Below are positions 1-5,790 of a DNA stretch of 7,628 nucleotides, piece by piece. This DNA comes from Ignavibacteriaceae bacterium (lineage in GTDB: Bacteria; Bacteroidota; Ignavibacteria; Ignavibacteriales; Ignavibacteriaceae): contig JAPHUI010000005.1 of the NCBI GenBank assembly GCA_026193755.1, positions 1 to 7,628 of the forward strand. Direction: 5' to 3'. The position numbers were made by a program, and so were the translations under genes. Below the pieces are notes generated by a model that made no database searches, had not been told where the DNA came from, and saw only the letters and a program-made list of their open reading frames with translations. Positions within the stretch are counted from its first letter, which is position 1, and every line of letters starts with the position of its first letter.

Positions 1-650
1 AAATGGATCTTTTTACCATGTCTTTCCATAATAAAAGCGTTAAAGCTCCGCCCATTTTTAAAGTGCCCACCAGATCTGTCTTTTTCACCCGGGTAACGCC
101 AGCCAAAATGCTGAACCTCAACTCCTTTAAAATTGACCCCGTTCAGACTTATTCTTTCATCCCAATCAACTTCATTCAACGACTTCCACTTTAAATCTTC
201 AATAACATCCTTTGTGTTATATGCTAAAATGCAATCAAGCTCACCTGGATATTTTTCTGTGAGTGCCTTCAATGTTTTATAATCCATGTGATCCATATGA
301 GCATGTGAAATCAGAACCACATCAGGTTTGGGAATTTCATTAAGCATTAGTGCCGGAAGACTGGCTCTTTGGGGACCGAGGATGAAACCTTCAATATAAA
401 TTCCAACAGCTTCAAAAAACACCGGATCTGTAAGAATAATTTTACCATAAAAATTAATTAGAACAGTTGCGTGTCCAATCCACGCAATATTTATTTCATC
501 ATCTTTCCAGGTATCAACATTCGGATTTGAAGCAGGTTTAATCATGTTCTCAACAGAGGCAGCTTTTAATCCCTTCATAAACTGCGGAGGAATAACCATC
601 GAGCCAAGCGTAATTAAAGCACTATTTCTTAAAAATTTTCTTCTATCCAC
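1..650 (-). CDS. Metallo-beta-lactamase-fold hydrolase, NAPE-PLD/UlaG-like, Tat-exported (partial, 3' end off the left edge)
   Basis: The first 216 residues are visible, reading leftward from a GTG at 650-648. An in-frame TAA lies five codons upstream, and the purine-rich run AAGAAAGAGAAA sits just before the GTG. The start places a twin-arginine motif (RRKFLR, residues 3-8) at the N-terminus, followed by a hydrophobic stretch (11-22), so export by Tat is likely. The mature part has WIGHAT (57-62), LTDP (73-76), GPQR (92-95) and the zinc-binding motif HAHMDH (116-121). A further candidate metal ligand is His181 in VQHFGWR. This order, including the xGHATV...LTDP...GPxR spacing, resembles the NAPE-phospholipase D/RomA/UlaG branch of the superfamily. 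The C-terminal Asp and His ligands lie outside the window. The substrate cannot be told from sequence; a phosphodiester or lactone-type hydrolase is the family expectation. It is transcribed divergently from the small membrane protein at 794. Confidence 0.9.
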   Translation of the reverse strand, partial: MDRRKFLRNSALITLGSMVIPPQFMKGLKAASVENMIKPASNPNVDTWKDDEINIAWIGHATVLINFYGKIILTDPVFFEAVGIYIEGFILGPQRASLPALMLNEIPKPDVVLISHAHMDHMDYKTLKALTEKYPGELDCILAYNTKDVIEDLKWKSLNEVDWDERISLNGVNFKGVEVQHFGWRYPGEKDRSGGHFKNGRSFNAFIMERHGKKIH

Positions 651-730
651 TTTCTCTTTCTTTTAATATTACCCAACATTAAGATGCAGATTACCGGCTG
701 AGGATTTAAAATATCACAAAAAAACAATAA

Positions 731-761
731 TTGATTCTTAGAACGATAAAATTTAGTTTAC
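731..761 (+). promoter_or_regulatory. Candidate promoter for the membrane protein/MarR unit
   Basis: TTG at 731-733 is followed by 20 bases and then TAGTTTAC at 754-761. This is a partial match to the Bacteroidota housekeeping pattern (TTG near -33, TAnnTTTG near -7). It would start transcription around 767, leaving an untranslated leader of about 27 bases before the ATG at 794. The same TTG-N20-TAnn layout is seen before the exonuclease gene. The region is AT-rich, so a chance match is quite possible. Confidence 0.3.
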
Positions 762-769
762 ATTACTCT

Positions 770-784
770 TTATTTAACAAATAA
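770..784. repeat. Short inverted repeat before the membrane protein/MarR unit, possible operator
   Basis: TTATTT (770-775) and AAATAA (779-784) form perfect 6-base arms around the spacer AAC. The repeat lies between the candidate promoter and the ATG at 794, where a dimeric regulator such as the MarR protein encoded at 1076 could block transcription. The arms are pure A/T in an A/T-rich stretch, so the structure may be accidental. Confidence 0.25.
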
Positions 785-793
785 TATTTTAAA

Positions 794-1066
794 ATGATAG
801 ACATTCTAATTTCTCTTATTATAGCAGGAATTGCGGGGGCAATTGCTAAATCATTGGTAGGACTTGACCGTGGCGGATGCATAATTTCAATAGTTGTGGG
901 CTTCATCGGTGCGATGATAGGAACATGGCTTGCACGTGAATTTAATCTGCCTGATTTAATTGTTTTTAACATACGTGGGTCTGAGTATCATATTTTGTGG
1001 ACGATTATTGGTGCTGTGATTTTTACTGCCGTTTTAAGTTTAATCACCCCGGGAAAGAAGAAGTAA
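794..1066 (+). CDS. GlsB/YeaQ/YmgE family small membrane protein
   Basis: This is a 90-residue protein with three hydrophobic segments at roughly residues 2-20, 28-48 and 67-85, ending in the positively charged tail PGKKK. The first two segments are glycine-rich, and the loop between them carries the DRGGC sequence (25-29). This arrangement, with AGxxGAIAKxLxG before the loop and a GFIGAxIGxWLA stretch after it, is characteristic of the family once called transglycosylase-associated proteins. Members are inner-membrane proteins often induced by general or envelope stress; their biochemical role is not established. The length is normal for the family. The ATG has no obvious Shine-Dalgarno sequence. 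The stop codon is nine bases before the MarR start, so the two genes are probably one transcript. Confidence 0.93.
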   Translation: MIDILISLIIAGIAGAIAKSLVGLDRGGCIISIVVGFIGAMIGTWLAREFNLPDLIVFNIRGSEYHILWTIIGAVIFTAVLSLITPGKKK

Positions 1067-1075
1067 GAACAACAT

Positions 1076-1528
1076 ATGGGTTCCAATTACAACGGTTCAA
1101 AAAAGGAAATACGGGTTTTAAACACTTTCATTAAGCTTATCCGCTCATCTGAATCACTTAATTCTAAAATCAATCTCGAGCTAAGTAAACATGGTTTAAC
1201 GGAAAGTCAGTTTGGAGTTCTGGATGCACTTTTACATCTGGGACCAATGAAACAAAAAGAGATCGGCAAAAAGATTTTGAAGAGTGGTGGCAATATAACA
1301 ATGGTCATTGACAATCTTGAGAAACAGGATTTAGTTAAACGAAAAAGAGGTGAGAAAGACAGAAGGCATTTTATAATTCATTTAACAAAAAAGGGGAAAA
1401 GTAAAATAACAGAAGTATTACCTCAAGTAGTAAAAGTAATAAAGAAACACCTCGAAATATTAAATCTGGAAGAACAAAAGGAACTTGGACGTCTCTGTAA
1501 AATTATCGGACTACAAGTACGTTATTAG
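1076..1528 (+). CDS. MarR-family winged-helix transcriptional regulator
   Basis: This 150-residue protein has the complete MarR layout. An N-terminal dimerisation helix (about 10-38) is followed by LTESQFGVLDALL (41-53), a helix-turn-helix at about 58-86 (KQKEIGKKILKSGGNITMVIDNLE in two halves), and the wing with the family signature EKDRRHFIIHLTKKG (93-107). C-terminal dimer helices end the protein. The GKKIL-S-GNIT-VIDNLE recognition region resembles the MhqR type, which senses quinones and related electrophiles, but ligand identity cannot be read from sequence. It sits nine bases behind the GlsB-type gene and probably controls that unit, including itself. Its TAG stop is separated by a single base from the stop of the convergent sirtuin gene. 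Confidence 0.92.
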   Translation: MGSNYNGSKKEIRVLNTFIKLIRSSESLNSKINLELSKHGLTESQFGVLDALLHLGPMKQKEIGKKILKSGGNITMVIDNLEKQDLVKRKRGEKDRRHFIIHLTKKGKSKITEVLPQVVKVIKKHLEILNLEEQKELGRLCKIIGLQVRY

Positions 1529-1529
1529 A

Positions 1530-2273
1530 TTAATATTTAAGGCTTAACTTATATTCCTCTAAAACCCCGTGTAGTATTTCCCCTGCTTTTCCAAAATATG
1601 AATAATCAGCTATCGAGGAAAGTGGTGTTTCTTCTAAATTTACTTCAACAATTGTCGCTCCACTTTGCTTAGCCGTATAGACCAATCCGGCAGCAGGATA
1701 AACTACAGCAGAAGTTCCAACAACAAAAAAAACATCAGAACTGATTGCTGCTTTTTCTCCACCGAGGAACTGATCTTCAGGAAGATATTCACCAAACCAA
1801 ACTACATCCGGACGAATTAAACCGCCGCACTCACATTTAGGAACTCCTTTTGAAAAATCTAGTTCTTCATTATAATACTTTTTACAGTTGATACAAAAAT
1901 TTCTTTCGATATTACCGTGAAGCTCAAATACAGTATTGCTGCCCGCTCGTCGGTGAAGGTTGTCAATATTTTGTGTTACAACAGTAACGTTCTTAAAGTG
2001 GTTCTGTGTTTCTGCAATTGTAAGGTGTGCGGCATTTGGCTGGGCTTCGTGTATTATTTTCTTCCGGTGATTATACCACTCCCATACCATTTCCGGGTTT
2101 CTGATGAAAGCATTAAAGTTAGCTAGTTCTTCAGGTTTTAGTTTATTCCAAATTCCATCCTTCCCCCTGAAAGTTGGTATTCCGCTTTCAGAGGATATTC
2201 CCGCACCGGTAAAGAATACAATTGATTCTGATTTTCTCAGAGTATCAATTAAACTTTTATCTATTTGTATCAC
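1530..2273 (-). CDS. cobB: NAD-dependent protein lysine deacylase (sirtuin, SIR2 family)
   Basis: This 247-residue cytosolic enzyme removes acyl groups from lysine side chains using NAD+. It shows the full sirtuin motif set: GAGISSESGIPTFRG (23-37) for NAD binding, TQNIDNLH (100-107), catalytic His119 in ELHGN, a zinc site formed by Cys127, Cys130, Cys147 and Cys149, RPDVVWFGE (154-162), GTSAVVYPA (186-194), and EVN near 210-212. Tyr67 and Arg70 (WYNHR) match the Tyr-x-x-Arg pair that lets class III sirtuins (SIRT5, Escherichia coli CobB) accept succinyl and malonyl lysine. The start is GTG at 2273-2271; no ATG lies near. That GTG overlaps the TGA stop of the TPR gene (GTGA), which points to translational coupling. 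It is the last gene of the minus-strand cluster. The length is normal. Confidence 0.96.
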   Translation of the reverse strand: MIQIDKSLIDTLRKSESIVFFTGAGISSESGIPTFRGKDGIWNKLKPEELANFNAFIRNPEMVWEWYNHRKKIIHEAQPNAAHLTIAETQNHFKNVTVVTQNIDNLHRRAGSNTVFELHGNIERNFCINCKKYYNEELDFSKGVPKCECGGLIRPDVVWFGEYLPEDQFLGGEKAAISSDVFFVVGTSAVVYPAAGLVYTAKQSGATIVEVNLEETPLSSIADYSYFGKAGEILHGVLEEYKLSLKY

Positions 2274-3058
2274 TCGAGTTCTTTATTGACTTCCACTAAA
2301 AGCTGTTTTGCCTCTTTTAAATACTCATCATCGTCTTCCAAAACAACCGGAGCTTTCTCAACTAATAGTAGATTTTCTTTTGCCAGCTCATATTCATCTT
2401 CTTCAATGTATGCTTTCGCAAGACCAAGATAAAACATTCTGTAATTTGGTTTTAGCTTTATCGCATTTTGATACTCTCTTATTGCAACATCCATATCACC
2501 CCATCCCAATCCGAGTGGAAGTCTTAACAGATATGCTTTTTCACAAACTTTAGCGTGCGTCCTTCCCAGCACATAATGCGAAAGTGCCTGAACATAGTTC
2601 CCGCCGTTGTTTAATTCTATTGCTCTTTCACAATCGTCTTTAACATCATTTACGGTTCCGATTGCTGAAAATACTCCTTCAAACAAAGCTATTCTACCAT
2701 TTACAATAGCTCTACGAACGTAAGTCACTGATTGATCAGGTGCCAGTTTCACAGCACTGTCTGCATATACGAATGATTTTTTATATTGATCGTACTTCGC
2801 ATCTTTTTGCTCATCGGTAGCTTCGGGCAGTTTATTAGCAATATCAACTATAGCTCTGCTTATTCTCCAGAGAACTTCCCAATTTTCAGGATTCAATTTA
2901 TCTGCTTTCTGATAAGTCTCTAAAGCTTTCTGATTATCGAACTCTGTATAATACTTATCGCCTTCCTGAATTAATTCTTCAGTTGTTTGTGAGTAAAGAC
3001 TACTGTTAATGCTAATTAACGCAAAAAACAGTACAAGTAAAAAAGTAGAAGTTTTCAT
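2270..3058 (-). CDS. Exported tetratricopeptide-repeat protein, RMDN-like
   Basis: This is a 262-residue protein starting with a standard signal peptide (MKTSTFLLVLFFALIS..., cleavage probably after YSQ near residue 24), so the rest should be periplasmic or outer-membrane associated. Helical TPR-type repeats follow. One spans about 26-59 (ALETYQKADKLNPEN). A middle block at about 93-150 holds YVRRAIVNGRIALFEGV and VKDDCERAIELN, and LSHYVLGRTH follows at 159-168. A last repeat pair covers 188-234 (AIREYQNAIKLKPNYRMFYLG). The middle block pattern recalls the bacterial relatives of regulator of microtubule dynamics (RMDN) proteins; this is from memory and not proven. There is no catalytic motif, so a scaffold or interaction role is most likely. 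The ATG has a good ribosome site. The gene lies 13 bases after the exonuclease gene and overlaps the sirtuin start by 4 bases. Confidence 0.9.
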   Translation of the reverse strand: MKTSTFLLVLFFALISINSSLYSQTTEELIQEGDKYYTEFDNQKALETYQKADKLNPENWEVLWRISRAIVDIANKLPEATDEQKDAKYDQYKKSFVYADSAVKLAPDQSVTYVRRAIVNGRIALFEGVFSAIGTVNDVKDDCERAIELNNGGNYVQALSHYVLGRTHAKVCEKAYLLRLPLGLGWGDMDVAIREYQNAIKLKPNYRMFYLGLAKAYIEEDEYELAKENLLLVEKAPVVLEDDDEYLKEAKQLLVEVNKELE

Positions 3059-3061
3059 TTT

Positions 3062-3067
3062 TCACCT
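3062..3067 (-). promoter_or_regulatory. Ribosome binding site of the TPR gene
   Basis: AGGTGA on the minus strand, three bases before the ATG at 3058, fits inside the 13-base gap after the exonuclease stop codon. It fixes the start of the TPR protein. It also shows that this organism does use Shine-Dalgarno sequences at some genes. Confidence 0.6.
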
Positions 3068-3071
3068 ATAA

Positions 3072-4067
3072 TTATTCAAATAAGGTTTTGTTTGATTTAT
3101 TTTCTGATCTATTACTTATATCGTGCTTGTGAAGATCAGTATCCGCAAGCGGGATGTACCTGGTCCAGTTTGAGTCGGCTCTAATCTCTGAATCAATTGC
3201 ATTTTTGTAAGCATTAACTTTTGCACTTAATTCATCAGCCTGATAAAGTGCTATTGCTTCTGCTGTTTTAGGAACAACAGGAGATGCATGCTCAAGTTTT
3301 CCCTGATGACTTAAAATCAGATGCAAAAGATTATTTTTCATTTCAATCGGAAAACCCGGAATATTATTTATTTCATCACTGACCAGGTTAAAAGCAATAA
3401 CTATATGTCCGACAAGTTTTCCTTTGTCTGTGTATTCAAAAACTGAATCAAAACTTAGTTCTTCAATTTTGCCGATATCGTGCAGCATTGCACCGGAAAT
3501 AAGCAAATCTCTATTCAGCTCAGGATGAAATTCACACATAAGTTCACAGATTTTAATTATCTCCAAAGTGTGTTCCAATAAACCGTGAACATAGGCATGG
3601 TGCCAGGATTTTCCTGCAGGTGCATTGCAAAATTTTTCATACGTTTCCCCAGAAAAAATCTGCTTTATTAATTTTCCAAGAAAGTCATTCGTTATACTTT
3701 TAATTTTCTGATCAAATTCCTTTTTCATCTGTTCAAGGTTTCTTTTCGATTCAGGTAGGAAATCTCTCGGACTTACATTATCAGAAGGACGTGCTAATTT
3801 AACAGATGCAACTCTTATTTGAAGATTGCCCTGATATTCTTCAATTGTTCCAAGCACTTTAATAACATCACCTATTTTTCCCCCGGCAGCAATTTCCGTG
3901 AAGCTATCCCAGACATTTGCGTTTAATGTTGCTGATTTATCACCAAGCTCCATTGAAAGAAAGTCTTTTCCGGCTCTTGTAGTTCGTAGTTCAATCTTTC
4001 TTATAACAAGGAAATGATCGACCTGATCGTTCTTTACCAGAGTATTTAGGTCAGCTTGATTTAACAA
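3072..4067 (-). CDS. yhaM: YhaM-type 3'-5' exoribonuclease (OB-fold plus HD domain)
   Basis: This 331-residue protein has an N-terminal OB-fold nucleic-acid-binding domain (about 16-93, with TRAGKDFLSMELGD and ANVWD) and a helical linker. An HD metal-dependent hydrolase domain follows, with HHAYVHGLLEHTLE (156-169), HDIGK (196-200), YTDKGKLVGHI (212-222), SHQG (253-256) and YQADELSAK (275-283). This two-domain order and length match Bacillus YhaM and pneumococcal Cbf1, which degrade RNA (and DNA in vitro) from the 3' end. SHQG differs slightly from the SHHG I expect in the family. The start is TTG at 4067-4065. An in-frame TAA lies seven codons upstream, the purine-rich AGGAAAAAG precedes it, and the first internal Met (39) would remove part of the OB-fold. 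The C-terminus after about 305 is polar, probably disordered. It is the first gene of the cluster with the TPR protein and sirtuin, and lies 65 bases after the kinase. Confidence 0.92.
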   Translation of the reverse strand: MLNQADLNTLVKNDQVDHFLVIRKIELRTTRAGKDFLSMELGDKSATLNANVWDSFTEIAAGGKIGDVIKVLGTIEEYQGNLQIRVASVKLARPSDNVSPRDFLPESKRNLEQMKKEFDQKIKSITNDFLGKLIKQIFSGETYEKFCNAPAGKSWHHAYVHGLLEHTLEIIKICELMCEFHPELNRDLLISGAMLHDIGKIEELSFDSVFEYTDKGKLVGHIVIAFNLVSDEINNIPGFPIEMKNNLLHLILSHQGKLEHASPVVPKTAEAIALYQADELSAKVNAYKNAIDSEIRADSNWTRYIPLADTDLHKHDISNRSENKSNKTLFE

Positions 4068-4098
4068 TATTTTCTTTTTCCTAACTTATTTACAGAAA

Positions 4099-4129
4099 CA
4101 ACAATAAAAATTTTAATTTCAGTAAACAA
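4099..4129 (-). promoter_or_regulatory. Candidate promoter for the exonuclease-TPR-sirtuin cluster
   Basis: On the minus strand, TTG (4129-4127), 20 bases, then TATTGTTG (4106-4099) match five of six fixed positions of the Bacteroidota -7 box TAnnTTTG. Transcription would begin near 4093, about 25 bases before the TTG start codon at 4067. If real, it lets the three downstream genes be expressed separately from the kinase. Base composition here is strongly A/T, so confidence is limited. Confidence 0.35.
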
Positions 4130-4132
4130 TAA

Positions 4133-5596
4133 TTACATAACAAGCAATGATTCTATTCTTTCTTTTAGCTGATCACTGAGTGATGGTTCTTGTTTTATTG
4201 CTTTAACTCCAATTTCCTGATAAGATTTAAGCAACTCTTCTGAATCAGAATAAAGAAAAACTATGAACGGCAACTGCATGTTTTTATGTTTCTCACGAAC
4301 TGTGTTCACAAACTGCAATCCATCCATCAGAGGCAAGTTGTGCTCACAAATTAATAGTGAAGGTAGTTTATCAGAGATTTTTTCAAGTGCTTCAAAGGCA
4401 TTTTCCGCTGCAACTACCTTAAGTCCCGGAAAACTTTTTTCCATTTCTCGTTTCAAATCATTTAAAATTTCATTGTTTTCTAAAACAAGAAGAATAGTGT
4501 TTGCTGCTGACGGTACCGTAAAATGAAATTCGCTTCCTTTGCCCTCTTTTGAGTAAAACCAAATTTCACCTCCGTGTTTTTCAATAACCTGTTTTGCGAG
4601 CATCAACCCCAAACCGCTTCCTTTTTCTCCTTTTGTTCCTTCTGTTGTAAAAATTTTTCCTATATCAAATACCTTTTCCCGGTTAGTCTCTGATATTCCA
4701 ACTCCGTTATCTCTTACAATAAATTCAATAAAATCGCTATTGTAAATGTTAGCAGAAATTTCAACCAACTCATTTACGGGTGAAAACTTAACCGCATTGC
4801 TTATAAGATTAATCAAAACTTTAGTAATAAGCCTTTCATCAGCATCTATATGAAATGCCTCGGGTATTTTTACATCAATATTAATGTTTTTTCTAACTGC
4901 AAGTCCAGTTAGATATGATACACAATTGTAAGTAATACTTTGGGCATGAAGTCTTTGGAATTCGAGCTTTATTCGTCCAGTCTGAAGGTGTGACCAGTCG
5001 AAAAGATGATTAATAAGTTGCAGCTGACTCTGGGAAGAATCATGAATAAATTTAACGTACTCAGCTTTATCTTTTTCAGGCAGTTTACTTTCGTTTAAAA
5101 TAATTTCTGAAAACCCCAGTATGCTTGTAAATGGTGCCCGGAGATCGTGTGAGAGAATGGAAATAAAATTGTCCTTTGAGGAATTAAGCTGTTCCAGCTC
5201 TTCGTTTTTTATTTTAAGTTCTTCTACTTCTCTAATATAATCTGTGATATCTGTTACCATTCCGAATTTTTTCTTAATCCTACCATCAGATTTGCGGATA
5301 ACTTTAATTTTTTCGTTGACAAAAATAATCGCCCCATCTTTCCTGGTAATTCTATAATTGAATTCCACATATTCTTTTTTCTTATCATTCTCAAATTCAG
5401 TCAATTTCTTTTTGTATTCTTCAATATCATCCTTGAGAATTAAGAATGACCAGGTATTTTCCAGTTTTAGAATCTCTGAACTGTCAAAACCTGTAACGGA
5501 AAAAATATTCTCAGAGTACTCGGCAGCTGAATTATGAGAATCACCAGTCCAAAAAAATATTTCGTTGAAATTATCTATAACCTTATCAAAGCTCAA
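4133..5596 (-). CDS. Soluble PAS-domain hybrid histidine kinase with degenerate receiver domain
   Basis: This 487-residue protein has no transmembrane segment and so is a cytosolic sensor. A PAS domain (about 1-120, ending YRITRKDGAI...GMVTDITD) senses an unknown signal. A short coiled coil (120-142) leads to the HisKA helix pair with phospho-accepting His150 (ILSHDLRAPFTSILGFSE). The ATP-binding domain has the N box NLISNAVKFSP (263-273), DNGVGIS (296-302) and GSGLGL (326-331), all intact, so the kinase should be active. The C-terminal domain (about 366-487) has the receiver fold pattern but lacks its key residues: the acidic pair is Leu372/Glu373, the phosphate acceptor is Glu418, the conserved Thr is Leu448 and the conserved Lys is Glu470. 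The start is TTG at 5596-5594, with an in-frame TAA seven codons upstream and no good ribosome site. No separate response regulator is adjacent, so the partner is unknown. Confidence 0.93.
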   Translation of the reverse strand: MSFDKVIDNFNEIFFWTGDSHNSAAEYSENIFSVTGFDSSEILKLENTWSFLILKDDIEEYKKKLTEFENDKKKEYVEFNYRITRKDGAIIFVNEKIKVIRKSDGRIKKKFGMVTDITDYIREVEELKIKNEELEQLNSSKDNFISILSHDLRAPFTSILGFSEIILNESKLPEKDKAEYVKFIHDSSQSQLQLINHLFDWSHLQTGRIKLEFQRLHAQSITYNCVSYLTGLAVRKNINIDVKIPEAFHIDADERLITKVLINLISNAVKFSPVNELVEISANIYNSDFIEFIVRDNGVGISETNREKVFDIGKIFTTEGTKGEKGSGLGLMLAKQVIEKHGGEIWFYSKEGKGSEFHFTVPSAANTILLVLENNEILNDLKREMEKSFPGLKVVAAENAFEALEKISDKLPSLLICEHNLPLMDGLQFVNTVREKHKNMQLPFIVFLYSDSEELLKSYQEIGVKAIKQEPSLSDQLKERIESLLVM

Positions 5597-5790
5597 TTTA
5601 GATAGTTCTTTTGTTTAATCTTTAAATCAGTAGTTCTTATTGGTGCTGAGTTTCCCATCTTTTGTAAATTCGGTATATCAATTATAAAAAATAATTGCAA
5701 CTTATAACAGGAAATAGAATGAAATCGCAGAACTTTAATTGGTATCTTTTTGTTATTAATCAAAAAATATTTCAAAATAGAACAATTATA
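5597..5790. other. Divergent intergenic region between kinase and TonB-dependent receptor
   Basis: About 190 A/T-rich bases separate the two divergent start codons. I see no convincing gene, RNA or operator here. TTGTAA (5662-5667) and TATAAA (5683-5688) could be a poorly spaced plus-strand promoter, but the 15-base gap argues against it. The right part may be coding if the receptor starts at 5719. Confidence 0.5.
5709..5712 (+). promoter_or_regulatory. Ribosome binding site suggesting an alternative receptor start at 5719
   Basis: AGGA lies six bases before an ATG at 5719-5721 that is in frame with the TonB-dependent receptor and has no stop in between. The downstream ATG at 5791 has no such site. 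This favours the longer start on ribosome-site grounds, against the signal-peptide argument for 5791. Confidence 0.4.

Noticed and set aside
3..194. A plus-strand 63-codon open frame
   Set aside because: It lies entirely opposite the metallo-beta-lactamase-fold gene, whose zinc motifs make the minus strand the coding one.
735..743. TTCTTAGAA as a possible regulator site
   Set aside because: Four-base arms are too short to stand out by chance in this region, and the match does not extend outward.
763..972. A minus-strand 69-codon open frame
   Set aside because: It is the complement of the GlsB-type gene, which has clear family motifs and three membrane segments.
1537..1547. TTAAG-G-CTTAA inverted repeat as a possible terminator for the convergent genes
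   Set aside because: The one-base centre cannot form a hairpin loop, the arms are short and A/T-rich, and no T-tract follows on either strand.
1917..2553. Three plus-strand open frames of 61 to 81 codons
   Set aside because: They are opposite the sirtuin and TPR genes and show no domain or plausible start signal.
4263..4526. A plus-strand 87-codon open frame
   Set aside because: It is opposite the receiver-like domain of the kinase; its Cys/Ser/Phe-rich product looks like antisense translation.
5593..5775. A 60-codon minus-strand open frame upstream of the kinase whose stop would overlap the kinase TTG
   Set aside because: It begins with TTG, overlaps the receptor start region, has low-complexity A/T-driven composition and no recognisable motif. 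It is most likely non-coding.
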